Origin: Chaenocephalus aceratus
Lineage: Eukaryota > Chordata > Actinopteri > Perciformes > Channichthyidae
NCBI GenBank assembly: GCA_023974075.1
Contig: JAMFTG010000073.1
Span: 1-64,000, forward strand
Length of the DNA stretch: 64,000 nt
Direction: 5' to 3'
Shown here: in pieces, positions 30,301 through 41,574 of the stretch
Position numbering within the stretch: position 1 is the stretch's first letter
How the letters are laid out: each line of letters opens with the position of its first letter
Translations under genes and position numbers: made by a program
Notes under the pieces: generated by a model
The model's input: the letters and a program-made list of their open reading frames with translations, nothing else
The model's database searches: none
What the model was told of the DNA's origin: nothing

Positions 30301-30655
30301 CCCTGACCCAAGATTGGACAGGGAGCGGCCCCTGCAGACACCCACTGCTCCTGGCTGCCTTGGACGAAGGACAGCACAGATGGTGAAAAGCAGAGAACAC
30401 ATTTCATTGTGCATGTGTATTTGTGTTTTGTGTTGATGTGTCGCCTCCCACTGCACGCATGTGTTGATGTGTCAAAGCTGTATGACAAATAAACAATTCT
30501 TTAAAATTATTCTTCAATTATAAAGAGGGGGTGTACATGTGAAAGCTTTATACTCACTTGTCTTTCTGAAAACAATGCTGGCCATCTGCTTTCAACCTCC
30601 GCCACACGCAACTCTACATGATCACCGCCGCAGCTCCTCCCGTTGTGAGGGACTG
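27314..30655 (-). CDS. SAMD3-like C-terminal region, four visible exons (partial gene)
   Basis: Minus-strand exons: to 30558 (ending VESRWPALFSERQ; its 5' edge is unclear), 30233-30078 (IAAEFTRLVAADLPKSF...LDSE), 28126-28037 (NSNQNRRSAALLGLPYFMKE...KFCE) and 27616-27314 (ATDSEEAAAVNGVDVG...ARAHGL, stop). All junctions have GT-AG sites in the same phase (0), and the order and motifs (RWPALF, LPRLLELY, ALLGLPYFMKED, VAVILEGHIVLRKL, LNIDYPKGLK) match the C-terminal half of fish sterile-alpha-motif-domain-3-like proteins as I recall them. No SAM domain or start codon is visible, so it is a partial gene or a fragment. The introns hold a LINE tail, Harbinger-like fragments and an LTR-like piece. 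This family is itself amplified in fish and may travel with transposons. Confidence 0.5.
27640..28030 (-). mobile_element. Rex1/CR1-type LINE 3' end in an intron
   Basis: The minus-strand reading HLLPSGRRYALPALKTNR...SFIPSALKLINSW is the C-terminal end typical of CR1-group (Rex1-type) LINEs. It is followed by a short 3' UTR (CTCGCGGGATTATTAAAG) and a (TTGA)n-like tail at about 27640-27660. It lies between two exons of the SAMD3-like gene. Confidence 0.65.
28176..28960. repeat. Harbinger-like repeat fragments
   Basis: CCAGGGGCCTGTACTAG at about 28174 and the motifs GAAGCAGGATTTGAGG (28768) and TACTACGAAGGTGGTTCAC (28820) resemble the ends and subterminal parts of the element at 46.25-47.28 kb. 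The order is scrambled and partial. The stretch 28400-28740 between them is unidentified. Confidence 0.35.
29151..29480 (-). repeat. Possible solo LTR
   Basis: On the minus strand a TATAAA (near 29330) is followed about 90-100 bp later by AATAAA (near 29250). The sequence then runs to CAACACA near 29151. TATA then AATAAA then CA is an LTR-like order. No matching partner LTR or target duplication was found. Confidence 0.3.
29490..30020. other. No recognised feature
   Basis: Intronic to the SAMD3-like gene. AT-rich, with no ORF that looks real. Confidence 0.4.
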
Positions 30656-30667
30656 TTGAGCGGCGCA

Positions 30668-30691
30668 ACACACACACACACACACACACAT
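30668..30691. repeat. (CA)n microsatellite
   Basis: About 12 CA repeats. Confidence 0.95.
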
Positions 30692-30719
30692 CCAAGGTAG
30701 ACCTAACATACTTAACTAT

Positions 30720-31249
30720 TTTATGTACCTCTGGAACAAGCTAAACTAGTTATAAATATGTTTATTCTTCACTGTCGGGTCACTCATTACCAGATTAGCG
30801 AGCTGCATGAGTCTGAAACTGACTGGCTGTCAGGAGAGAGGAAAATAAGAGCCTCCGTTTCTCCCGTGTTATTATCCAAAGTGAATCTAAACTTTTGAAT
30901 GATGTACTTCATCTACTATAAGTAGTAATAATGTGTTTTGTTTGATCGGAGCATCCCTAGTAAACGCCATAGCACCCCCGCAACCCCCACCCCCCAGTTA
31001 ACCGTTGGTCATTTTGAAAGTAGCTGGCAAGGTGAAAAAGTTTGAGCATGTAACAATCACTCCTTCCTTTATCAAGGATTTAAAAACAGAAGTCATTTCA
31101 TCAATGGTTTGTAGTTGAATTTAGGAATGATCACTTATGGTAGGTATGTTTTTACTTTTTAACATCTCTAAATGTCAGTTAATTACTAATTATATGGATA
31201 ATTACAATATAGTGATGTTCCATCAGTGTTTGATTGTTTAACTCCTTAA
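30720..31249. other. No recognised feature
   Basis: Non-coding, AT-rich. No repeat family recognised. Confidence 0.4.
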
Positions 31250-32311
31250 TGCATGCATTTTGACGAGTCCTGCTTGAAATCATAACAGGGAGGGAATTAG
31301 AAGACACCAGGATACCAGTTAAACAATAATCCGTTTTAATTAAACAAAGTAATAATGCAATACGATATAATATAATACATTACTATACAATTCAAAGAAT
31401 CATATAAGCAACGTGTGGAGTACTCCGCCCTTATTCACGCGCTGCGGACATCCTTTCGTCTTGTCAGCGCATGGAGAGAGGGCCCAACAACCAGAAAAAC
31501 ATTTCCCTAATACTAAGAAGGGGTGGCGTTTCATTTGGGAGATACCAAAACACTATCTCACAGGGAATCAGCGCATGGCAGCTTTGAAAGCCACAGGTGT
31601 TGGGAAGGCCTGCAGGATGCACCTCATTAAAAATCAGGGGAAATGTCCCTCCCCATTTGCAAAGCCTATCGATGGTTTAACCCAGAAAACATTCTCAGGG
31701 ATAATCTTTACACTCAAAACAGAAATCACCATTAATTCTGCATCTTCCTTCTTCACAAATAGCTTAAAACACTCTTTTGATAAACAGGTAAAAAGTCAAA
31801 GAAAAAACTATTGTGCTCATCTACTTTTAAGAAAAAAGGGAACATTGTTTCAGAAATCTATAAAAAACCTCTCTATATTTGAGAGGAAAAATGTACCTTT
31901 TGTTCCTTCAACTATTAACACACAGGAATGTATAAACCCACACATATACCATTAAAGATATGTAGATTTCCTTAAAACCTGGCCTGCCAGAGATCTAAAA
32001 CAGAATATACTCTCCCCCACCAAGTACCCTGTCCTGCATACCTTCCCCTCCCCCACACCAATAAAACCTAGTTTACTTTTAACAGCCCTTTGTCTATCGC
32101 CATTTTAGTCCTCACATTTATGAAAGGATAAAACAGAGAAATCACTATAAAACACAAACACAGGTATTGCTTGAACAGTATTCACTTAACTGCTACCATT
32201 GATAATTACCAGAGAAACTCAACAGACCTCTTTTAGTGTCTGGAAATTGCAACAAGACTTTCTGCCATTTCACATGTATCACACTTCTTTGGTACAATAT
32301 CTCACATCAAT
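31250..32311 (-). repeat. Truncated LTR of the same retroviral family
   Basis: Runs parallel to 21310-22610 and is the reverse complement of much of 41575-42557. Examples are ACCCAGAAAACA, the CTGGCCTGCCAGAGATC block near 31980, and TTGCAACAAGACTTTCTGCC near 32250. It ends at CAATTTCCA (32311), two bases short of the expected terminal CA, where Rex3 sequence begins. Confidence 0.65.
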
Positions 32312-32314
32312 TTC

Positions 32315-34326
32315 CACTTGGAGTGGACAGTCCATCGGTTTCCTGCTGAGAACCATGGCCTCAGATTTGGTAATCTGCAAAAAGCAGTGGTGCAATCCTT
32401 AGTCCACCGAACTGCAGACCCCCTCCCCCACGACTACGCCTCGAAATCCGATCCATGTATATTACAAACAGGATTGGTGACAAAGCGCAGCCCTGGCGGA
32501 GGCCAACCCTCACCGGAAATGGGTCCGACTTACTGCCGAGGACCCGGACACAGCTCTCGCTTTGGGAGTACAGAGATTGGATGGCCCTGAGTAGAGACCC
32601 CCTCACCCCATACTCCCGCAGCACCTCCCACAGTAACTCCCTGGCAACTCGGTCATAAGCCTTCTCCAAGTCTACAAAACACATGTAGACCGGATAAGCG
32701 TACTCCCAGGCCCCCTCCAGGATCCTTGCGAGAGTAAAAAGCTGATCCGTCGTTCCACGACCAGGACGGAATCCGCATTGTTCCTCCTCAATCTGAGGTT
32801 CGACAATCGGCCTGACCCTCCTTTCGAGTACCTTGGAGTAAACTTTCCCGGGGAGGCTGAGTAGTGTGATGCCTCTGTAATTGGCACACACCCTCTGATC
32901 CACCACCCAAGTCTGCCACTCCTTCGGTACTGTTTCCGACTTCCACGCAACGTTGATGAGACGTGTCAACCATGACAGTCCCTCAACACCCAGAGCCTTC
33001 AGCATTTCCGGGCGGATCTCATCCACCCCCGGGGCTTTGCCACTGTGGAGTTGTTTGACGACCTCAGTGACCTCCCCCCAGGAGATTGGTGTTGAACCCC
33101 CGTCATACTCCAGGTCTGCCTCTAACATAGAGGGCGGAGTTGTCGGGTTCAGGAGTTCCTCAAAGTGTTCCTTCCAACGCCCTAACACTCCATCAGTTGA
33201 GGTCAACAACGTCCCATCCTTACTGTACACAGCTTGGATGGTTCCCTGCTTCCCCCTCCTGAGGTGTCGGACAGTTTTCCAGAACAACTTTGGTGCCGCC
33301 CGAAAGTCCTTCTCCATGTCTTCTCCGAACTTCTCCCACACCCGCTGCTTTGCCTCGGCCACGGGTGAGGCTGCTGCCCTTCGGGCCTGTCGGTACCTTG
33401 CGACTGCCTCGGGAGTCCCCCGGGATAACAAATCCCTGAAGGCCTCCTTCTTTAGTCGGACGGCTTCCCTGACCACCGGTGTCCACCAGGAGGTTCGAGG
33501 GTTACCGCCCCTTGAGGCACCTAGGACCTTGAGACCACAGCTCCCCGCCGCGGCTTCGGCAATAGAGGCTTTGAACACCGACCACTCTGGTTCAATGTCC
33601 CCAACCTCCACAGGAATGCCCGAAAAGCTCCGCCGGAGGTGCGAGTTGAAGGCCTCCTGAACTTGGGCCTCCTCCAGACGTTCCCAGTTCACCCGAACTA
33701 CACGTTTGGGCTTACCAGGTCTATCCAGAGGCTTCCCCCGCCACTCGACCCAACTCACCACCAGATGGTGATCAGTTGACAACTCCGCCCCTCTTTTTAC
33801 CCGAGTGTCCAAAACATACGGCCTCAGGTCCGATGATACGATAACGAAATCGATCATGGACCTTCTGCCTAGGGTGCTCTGGTACCACGTACACTTATGA
33901 GCATCCTTATGTTCGAACATGGTGTTTATTATGGCCAATCCATGACTAGCACAGAAGTCCAGTAACAAACCACCACTCCGGTTCAGATCAGGGGGGCCGT
34001 TCCTCCCAATCACGCCCCTCCAAGTGTCTCCATCATTGCCCACATGTGCGTTGAAGTCTCCCAGCAAGATTAAAGAGTCCCCTTCAGGAGCCCCATACAG
34101 GACTCTTTCCAGGGTCTCCAAGAAGGCCATATACTCTGAACTGCTGTTGGGTGCATAAGCACACACAACAGTCAGAGTTTTCCCCCCCATAACCCGAAGG
34201 CGTAGGAGTTTACCCTCTCGTCCACTGGGGTAAACTCCAACAACGAAGCACCTAACCGGGGACTTGTGAGTATCCCCACACCCGCCCGGCGCCTCACACC
34301 TTGAGCAACTCCGGTCCAATGAATAC
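32315..34326 (-). mobile_element. Rex3-like (RTE) LINE, second copy
   Basis: Nearly identical to 9240-10745 over the shared part, but extends further 5' into the endonuclease. The 3' end is missing at 32315, and about 97 bp are deleted internally near 32370 (just after the FAD box). The 5' end is cut near 34326. Confidence 0.85.
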
Positions 34327-34328
34327 AA
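32361..34328 (-). pseudogene. Rex3-like endonuclease-reverse transcriptase, truncated
   Basis: A single open frame of about 655 codons. It holds the C-terminal half of an APE-type endonuclease ([11 protein letters not shown], the [11 protein letters not shown] region, [13 protein letters not shown]) followed by the RT ([55 protein letters not shown]). The catalytic FADD box reads FADYQ at the internal deletion, so the second Asp is lost. A short in-frame loss also falls near 32905, before DQRVCANYR (VVPLFKKG missing relative to the first copy). The N-terminal endonuclease residues and the RT thumb and tail are absent. Confidence 0.85.
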
Positions 34329-34384
34329 TTATATATTATTAAAAACTATAAATACAATACACAAATGTAACATGTTTATATGAG

Positions 34385-34573
34385 TAGTGGTTCTAGGAAT
34401 ATTTTTTTATAAAATTGTGTTTTATATTTAACTTATTGTCCTAAGATTATTTGTGTAATCATGCATGGTATTTTTTTAATTAACGTTTTTATTTATTTTT
34501 ACCTCACGTACCCCCTGCAGTACCCCAACGTACCCCTAGGGGGTCCGCGTACCCCCATTTGAGAATCACTGGA
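34385..34573. mobile_element. hAT-like non-autonomous fragment
   Basis: Right part CGTACCCCCATTTGAGAATC-ACTG is the end type of a common fish hAT family. The left edge TAGTGGTTCT near 34385 is its rough complement. No clean 8-bp target duplication was found. Confidence 0.4.
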
Positions 34574-35160
34574 CTAGAGAATGCACCAGACAGCATCTAC
34601 AGTAAGACCTGCAAAAAATCTAAATTTTCTAGGGGGAGGCCCCCCAAACCCTTCATGCCATTTCGTCCGCGCGCATTTTTCAGGGCGATCTCTATTGGGC
34701 TCAGGGCCATCTGTAAATTAGCTTAGAGGGCCCACAGGGCCTTCTCCCAAAATCCTTAATGTCATGCACTGCCTATATAACTAAATATTTGTCTGATTTT
34801 ATAGAGTGGTCACTAAAACTCTCCCTTTAAACTGTAGATTAATACTGTAACAAATTAAATCTCTACTAAATGTACACATGAATAAAAACTCTAAAAGAAT
34901 AATTTGTTCACATGATGAAAAGATTGAAGAATCTGTTCTACTCTGTACTCTTGACTCCAAAACACCCACTGCTTACAGTGTAGTGAATATGTCCATCATG
35001 TCTCCCCCTTTATCCCACAGTACCCTCAGTGTTTTAGGATTATTTCCTCATTTTACTTTAATAGTTTCCTCTTTACTGCTATTTTTAATTTACCAATTGA
35101 TTAATTAATGGGTAATACAACTTTTTATCTTTACTTATTTATCAAGTCAATTCAATTTCC
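34574..35160. other. No recognised feature
   Basis: Non-coding. Short open frames only. Confidence 0.4.
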
Positions 35161-35397
35161 TTAAATGTGGTTCTTTTTATTTGAATAAGTATGTTTATGT
35201 GCAAACTCACTCATTCCGATTGATTCCCTTCCCTTCTCCTCTGGTTTATCTCGAGCCGTGACCCCGGCCTCCTCACATTCTGCTCGACCAACTCCTCTGA
35301 CTCTGACTCCTCCCCCTTTGTCCATCAGCTCTTTAATCCATTCGCTGTAACTCTTTGAGGCAGCCATCTGCCCAGCTACATCTGCAGCCTCCATCAT
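35161..35397 (-). other. Unidentified minus-strand open frame (78 codons)
   Basis: Starts MMEAADVAGQMAASKSYSEW and is highly charged (Lys/Arg/Glu). No domain is recognised. A donor-like GAGTGAGT occurs within its last third (near 35205), so it might be a first exon. There is no supporting neighbour. Confidence 0.2.
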
Positions 35398-35399
35398 GC

Positions 35400-36544
35400 C
35401 ACTGTTCTTGTACTGCTTTGCATTTCATCTCCTCCTTTACAGTGTCTTTGCTGCTTTATGGAGCTTTGGTTCTGGCTGCCACAGGTGGAGATTGTTCTGG
35501 ATGCAGTTCTTGTTGTTCTTGTTGTTGTTGGTTCAGCTCTGGTTCTCTGTCTGGTCTATTGAGAAGGAGCAGTCTCCTACTTGGGATAGGTCTTTGTTTG
35601 CTCAGGCGGATCGGGGTCTTAGCCGTCTGACAGGCAGAGAGAGAGAGTCCAGGTCTCGGGACGCATTACCTATAGAAATTCTAGCCCACAGAGGTTAAAT
35701 AAATCCAACCCTTTCCACTCTGTCTTCTTCTAATCATACTATCTTTCTTGGTTGTTAAATGCCAAAATGAATGTCTCCTAATGATATTACGAAAACACCC
35801 TCTAAAAATTGTTTCATCCATTGCTACATATTTACCCAACATAACTCCTTCAGGAAACCATTTTCTCCTATAAATTGAAATACCTACATGTTTCAAGCAT
35901 CACATATTTCACACACCACGAAAGAACATCTCCATATTTTCTCCAATATTCTAAATCCCACTATTACTTAGAACAATAGTAAACCTGCAGAGCACACTAA
36001 TCAGATCACAGTAATTACATTTGACTCAAGTGTAGGCCTATGTCTACTTTATATTATAATTATTAATATTATCACTTTTTAGTGAACACTTAAAGGAATT
36101 ATTGGTGGAAAAGTTTCGTCACAAAATGTAATCGTCATTACTAAAGCTAAAACCTAAATAAATCATCACGGAACAGTTTTCTGTCCTTTTCACTTAATTG
36201 TTTCAATAAAAACTAAAAAGCATTGCGAAAACTCCCACTCTTGAGAACATCTCAACACTTTATTCCATCTGATCACGAATGTTTGACAAGACACACCCTA
36301 TTAATCTAAAACGATCTTTAATGGTATCAATTGTGAACTTTCTTAATATTAATTGTAAATTCAACGTATGTTCTCTTTAGAACAAAGATAGGATTTTCTG
36401 TTAACCTAGATAAGCATGATGTTCTTATATCTAGTAAATATATTTTTATTTCATGTTTACTCACAAAACAATATGACATTTTCCAGAATAGCAGTTAACT
36501 TTATCCAAGTTTAACTCTCTCTGAACTCTTCAAAATATCCCATT

Positions 36545-36547
<3 letters not shown>
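35400..36547. other. No recognised feature
   Basis: Contains a short (TTG/CTT)-rich stretch at 35500-35530. Otherwise AT-rich, with no identifiable gene. Confidence 0.4.

Positions 36548-36637
<90 letters not shown>
36548..36637. repeat. (CT)n microsatellite
   Basis: About 44 uninterrupted CT repeats. Confidence 0.98.
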
Positions 36638-36639
<2 letters not shown>

Positions 36640-36643
<4 letters not shown>

Positions 36644-37843
36644 GTGTTAGCCAACAGTGTGAGATGGCTGGATCAAACCTCGTTCATGCAGCACCTCTGT
36701 CATGAACAGATTCCTTCTGACTGACAAACTTATAAAAACCTTTACTCATTACTTACTACTCTTTCTTCACACAACCAAAAACACAATTGTGGTGAATTGT
36801 TTGCGTCTTCAGTTTCCTATCTACTTCAAACAACCACCAACTGAGAGTCCCCACTATATGACAAACACAACTCCCAAACAACATTACAACATATATTTCT
36901 CACAGTGAGTTCGTTATTTAATGTTTAACAAATTCTCCTCTTTCTATGTCTTATACTAGGTGGAAAAATCCACTATTATATGTATTTTGAATCAAACCTT
37001 AATGTACTTCATATACTCAGTAAACCTCTTTTTACTTTCCCTTACCGTTACTGTATGTAATTAAGTTCCTTAAGTACAATTCTTAGTCAAATGACAAATA
37101 CCATGATATTCGCAATGCAATGGTAACAATCAGTTCTCAAAACTGTATCCTACAAAAACTATGCTAAAAACAACAAATCATAGTTTTTATTTATTTCAAT
37201 ATATCTACTACTTCAAATCACACCTTGATCTATTAATTTTCAATGCATTCACTCCAACTTTAGGTCACTCGTTGATCTTTCACTCCTTGTTTTAAATTCA
37301 ACGCTCAGCAGCCTTCTTCCAGGCATTAGAGAAAAATAATAAGCAGTCACACTCCGGGCTGATGCTCGACAATTAGAGCAGAATGGGGGAGAAGGGGGGA
37401 AGATACTTTCACAGACAAAGACAGACACACCGGCTGGAGCTCTCAGCCTTTCCAGAAGAAGGGGGGCTTTCTTAAACAATTATCAAACAACATGGTATGG
37501 TATCCTTCCATTATGACTTCGTATTTCTTTATCTGACTAAGGTTGATTTATGTTCACTAATTCTATTATATATATTCACAGCTAGTTATATTCCCCGTAC
37601 AGTCTATCCGGCCTTTATAGTGCGATGTATATTTCCTTTATCGTCACGTTTAGCCTTTAGACATTTAACCCAACAAAACAAGAGATAGTGAGATCCGATC
37701 GTTTCAAATGGCTTTTGAAGGTCACGTTTCTCCTCTTGGAATAACATATAACACAACCGTAGCTCCTATGAGACTGGGAAGTGTTATTCAGTTTAGTCAT
37801 GGATGGAGACTCAATACTACCACTTGACTTCCCCAGCAAGTAT
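36640..37843. other. No recognised feature
   Basis: AT-rich non-coding sequence. Confidence 0.4.
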
Positions 37844-38020
37844 CAGAGGTGGGACCAAGTCATTGTTTTGCAAGTCCGAGTCAAGTCTCAGGTCTTTGCG
37901 CTCAAGTCTGAGTCAAGTCTCAAGTCTTTGCGCTCAAGTCCGAGTCAAGTCTCAAGTCAGGATGGGCAAGTTCAAGTCAAGTCCAAGCCCTAAACTTTGA
38001 CAAAACGAGTCTTAAACAAG
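37844..38020 (+). mobile_element. hAT-like 5' end with AAGTC repeats
   Basis: Begins CAGAGGTGGGACCAAGTCAT, a known fish hAT terminus type. AAGTCCGAGTCAAGTCTCAAG is then repeated three to four times. No matching right terminus was found; the following L2 tail truncates it. Confidence 0.55.
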
Positions 38021-38027
38021 TCATTAA

Positions 38028-38603
38028 GTGCTTTTCACCAAATGTAATGTAACCATGCCGCTCCTCCGCTCCCTTCACTGGCTTCCAGTAATTGCTAGAA
38101 TCCACTTCAAAACAATGGTACTTGCGTACCATGCTGCGAATGGAACTGGCCCTTCCTACATCCAGGACATGGTTAAACTGTACACCCCAGCACGTGCACT
38201 CTGCTCTGCATCAGCCAAACGGCTCGCTGCACCCTCACTGCGAGGGGGACCCAAGTTCCCATCAGCAACAACACGTGGGTTTGCTATCCTTGCTCCAAAA
38301 TGGTGGAATGAGCTCCCCATTGAAATCAGGACAGCAGATAGCTTACACATCTTCCGGCGCAGACTGAAAACTCATCTCTTTCGACTCCACTTCGAGCGAT
38401 ATAATTACTAACAAAGCACTTATATACTAATAAAGGACTGGCTTAACTACAGCCAGTTGAGTAACACTTGAAATGTTTTGGCTCTATGAAACCTGATGTA
38501 CTTATATGTTTCTGTTTTCTTCAAGGTTATATCTTCCTGGTCGAATGTACTTACTGTAAGTCAGTTTGGATTAAAGCGTCAGCTAAATTCAATGTAATGT
38601 AAT
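38028..38603 (+). mobile_element. L2-type LINE 3' end
   Basis: The frame 38028-38411 reads the last part of an L2-type ORF, from LRSLHWLPVIARIHF through WWNELPIEIRTADSL to its natural stop. A 3' UTR follows, ending with the characteristic GGATTAAAGCGTCAGCTAAA and an ATGTA repeat tail near 38596. It is 5'-truncated. Confidence 0.85.
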
Positions 38604-38892
38604 GACATCGATCAACAGAATAAAACTTAATAATCAAACTGCTCTTTATTAGTCACATTCATAATTTAATAATCAATTTTCTCTCTGCTGGTAAAGTAAC
38701 GTGTTTTTTTTCGAATTTAAGAGGGATCAGTAAGGTAAGGCTACCATGACGGTTTGATTCAGAAGGAGTTTAATGTATAAGATCCCTGATGTTGAGGTGA
38801 CCAGAATGTTTATTTCCACTGTGTACAATATGTTATGAGGGACCCACAATCTATCTTTATGCAAGGGATAATGTGCAGCGACCCCAGCGAAA
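38604..38892. other. No recognised feature
   Basis: Short gap between the L2 tail and the DIRS element. No signal seen. Confidence 0.4.
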
Positions 38893-38934
38893 CGTAACGT
38901 CGGGTTACGTAGTGTAACCCTTTGTTATATTAGC

Positions 38935-39118
38935 ACAGGCGGAGCCCTCTACTGGACTTTATGGGTACTCTCTTACCCCGCAAGCATTCTCCCACTGAGA
39001 CTTCTATAGACGTAGCCGGCCCTGGGCGGGCCTACCTGAATGCGCGCGCATCACACTGTATAAAAGGAGGCCTCGCCTCCTGACTATCATCCTACACTTC
39101 TCTTCAGCGAGCGGAATA
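38935..39118. repeat. DIRS inverted terminal repeat (3' in sense)
   Basis: Reverse complement of 45723-45905 with a few differences. It includes CTACTGGACTTTATGGGTAC and a TATAAAAGGAGGC box near 39059. Confidence 0.88.
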
Positions 39119-39129
39119 GGACTGACAGT

Positions 39130-39240
39130 GCCCCGAGTAGAGGGCTCCGCCTGTGCTAATATAACAAGGGTTACACTACGTAACCCGACGTTATATCTCT
39201 CACAGGCTCCGCCCTCTACTGGACTCTATGGGTACAGTGG
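39130..39240. repeat. DIRS internal complementary region
   Basis: CGAGTAGAGGGCTCCGCCTG ... CGTAACCCGACGTTA is the reverse complement of the outer right end (38895-38955). It is directly followed by ATATCTCTCACAGGCTCCGC, a copy of the outer left end (complement of 45860-45905). Confidence 0.85.
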
Positions 39241-39794
39241 GTGGAGCCGCGATGTATACGCGCACTGTCGTCCAACAATATTCCACCCTACTGCCCCTGA
39301 CCGGCTATTATGGTCAGCAGCTGCTGCCCCACCTTCTCCTTTAACCCGGTTGTAACCGAGGAGAAATCTGGGCTGTGGCTGACACACCCTGCTGCGCTTA
39401 CCTCGCAAAAAGTGTGCTCAAAAAACCGTGCCGGGGGAGCCCCCTCGGCCCCGAAAGGGCTAACTACACGCCTGCCTCCCTGAATCCCTAAGGATAACAG
39501 GGAGAGCGCCAGAGCCCCTGCCCCACACTCAAACACTGACCCCGTGTCCAGTGTGTGGACTAAAGTGTGGAGGGCTCCCCCCCTCCTGCTCTCGGCAGGA
39601 GGAGAGCAGCCCTCCAGCCCTGTAAGGGCCCAGTGCGCCACCCCGCCCCTCCCGGGACCCTCCGAAGGCCCGAGAACAGCGAAGGCGCATTACGTCCGGG
39701 GAGGGGGTCAGATGCCAACTGACCCACAACCCCCCTCCCCCCTACCAGTCCTGTGTTGCCCCCGCAAGTACAGACGAGGAGAAAGAGCCCGACA

Positions 39795-41213
39795 TGTCCA
39801 AGAGATAAAACCTTATGAAGGGGCCTGGCGTCGACCAAGACGCCGCTGTGCATATATCCACACTCCACACTCACACCGTTGAATAAGGCTGTTGACGCAG
39901 CCACAGCCCGTGTGGAGTGTGCACGAACCCCCGTGGGGCAGGCTCTCCCTGCCTGTCCGTAGGCATGTGCAATGCACTCGCAGAGCCAGCCTGCCAGGCG
40001 TTTCTTGGACCGTTTCTTGGACAGAGCTTTCCCGATCATCCCGCCCCCGAAGCACACGAACAGCTGTTCGGTGCGTCTAAGGGCAGCCGTGCGCTCTACA
40101 TAACATGCTAGCGCACGCACCGGGCAGAGGAGGTGCAGTTTAGCTTCCCTGGTCCCACATGGAGGGGAAGCCTAAAACCCCCCTAACTGAATAGCCCTTG
40201 ACCTGAACGCACTCCTTAGGCTCTTGGGCACAAAGGAGGGGTTCGGTCTGAGTGTCGCGCCGCTCCGGTCACCCCGAATCTGTAAACAGCTCAGGTGCAC
40301 CGACAGAGCAGTTAACTCGGACACTCTTTTGGCTGACGTTAAGGCAAGAAGCAAAGCTGTTTTCCACGACAATGCTTTCAGAGAGGAGAGCTCCAGAGGC
40401 TCAAACGGCCCCGAGGCCAGAGCCTCGAGCACTAGGGGCAGGTCCCACTGTGGGGTGGAGGCGTGCACTACTGGGCGCAGCCTCCTGACCCCCTGTAAAA
40501 ACCGCGACATCAGTGGTTGACTAAAGGCTGACCTGCCGCAAATCCCTCATGGCAGGACGAGATGGCTGCTGCATACACCTTCACTGTTGAATGCGCAAGC
40601 CCTCTGTCCACCAGTAACTGTAAGAAGGATAAAATAGAGCCTAACTCACAAAATAGGGGCTCTATTCTCCGCTCCTCACACCATCGCTGGAATCCTAGCC
40701 ACTTTGGCCTGTAACAGGCTGTGGTGGATCCAGCTGTAGCTGCCTGGATAGACTGAATAACACTATCAGACAATCCACCCTGTCTCAACCTGTCCCTCTC
40801 AGGAGCCAAACCTGGAGAGGACGGCCGAGAGTGGGTAACGCCCCGATTGCACCTGCCTCTTGAGACATCGCCCCCCAGAACTGGGGAACCGCCCAGGGCT
40901 GGCCCACCTTCATCTGTGTCATCTCTGAGTACCACGGCGCCCCAACGCGATCCGGAGCCACTCGGATGACTGACAGACGTTCTCGCCTCACTCTCCTCAG
41001 GAGGGGGAGAATGAGACGCAGCGGTGGAAAGGCGTATAGCAGCTTCCTTGGCCATGGCTCGTGTGCAAACGCGTCCACCCCCAAGGGTGGGTCGTCGCTC
41101 CGAGCCACGGAGAACCACAGGGCACAGTGGCTGTTTCGCCGGCTGGCGAACAGATCCACTTCCGCTCTCCCGAACTGGGCCCAGATCTGCTTCACCACCT
41201 TCGGGTGAAGCAC
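39795..41213 (-). pseudogene. DIRS tyrosine recombinase, frameshifted
   Basis: The recombinase integrates the DIRS circular cDNA. The N-terminal part reads in the 41556-40510 frame (AATAGSTTACYRPKWLGFQRW ... HSTVKVYAAAISS). The next part reads 40510-40172, with the box I arginine in ALTSAKRVSELTALS. The C-terminal part lies near 39930-39795 in two further frames: the HSTR box (VRAHSTRAVAAS), then the ASWSTPGPFIRFY end with the catalytic Tyr near 39810. Frame changes near 40510, 40170-40120 and 39870 make it non-functional. All catalytic motifs can nevertheless be located. The pre-recombinase segment (EVDLFASRRNSHCALWFS) near 41150 is also DIRS-typical. Confidence 0.8.
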
Positions 41214-41574
41214 TCACTCGCCTGGCAGGGGGCCGCCCCTCGACATGAGGTCGGCTCCCTCGTTCTCCAGTCCCGGGATATGGAGGGCTCTCAGAGATAA
41301 CACCACCTCTGAAGCCCATAACCACAGCCTCTCCGCTGTGGTCAACAAGGCGGCGGAGCGGACTCCGCTCTGCCTGTTGATATAAGCCACTGTGGTGCTG
41401 TTGTCGCTCCTGACCATTACATGCCTCCCTTGAATTAGGGGCCTGAAATGCTGGAGGACTAACACTACCGCCCGTAGCTCTAGGAGGTTGCTGTGTCGAG
41501 ACTCTGTTAGAGCCCAGCGCCCACCTATAGCCCTCTTCAGGCAGGTCCCTCCCCATCCTGTTCCGGATGCATCC
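41214..41574 (-). pseudogene. DIRS RNase H, 5' part cut by solo LTR
   Basis: Minus strand. GTGWGG then LLELRAVVLVLQ, HVMVRSDNSTTVAYINRQSG (the catalytic Asp region) and HIPGLENEGADLMSR are the DIRS/Ty3-type RNase H landmarks. The first motif (DASGTGWG) is interrupted by the LTR at 41575. The other half of the target lies at about 42562-42600. Confidence 0.85.

Noticed and set aside
40172..40520. Plus-strand open frames opposite the DIRS recombinase
   Set aside because: They are antisense shadows of the recombinase reading frame and lack domains.
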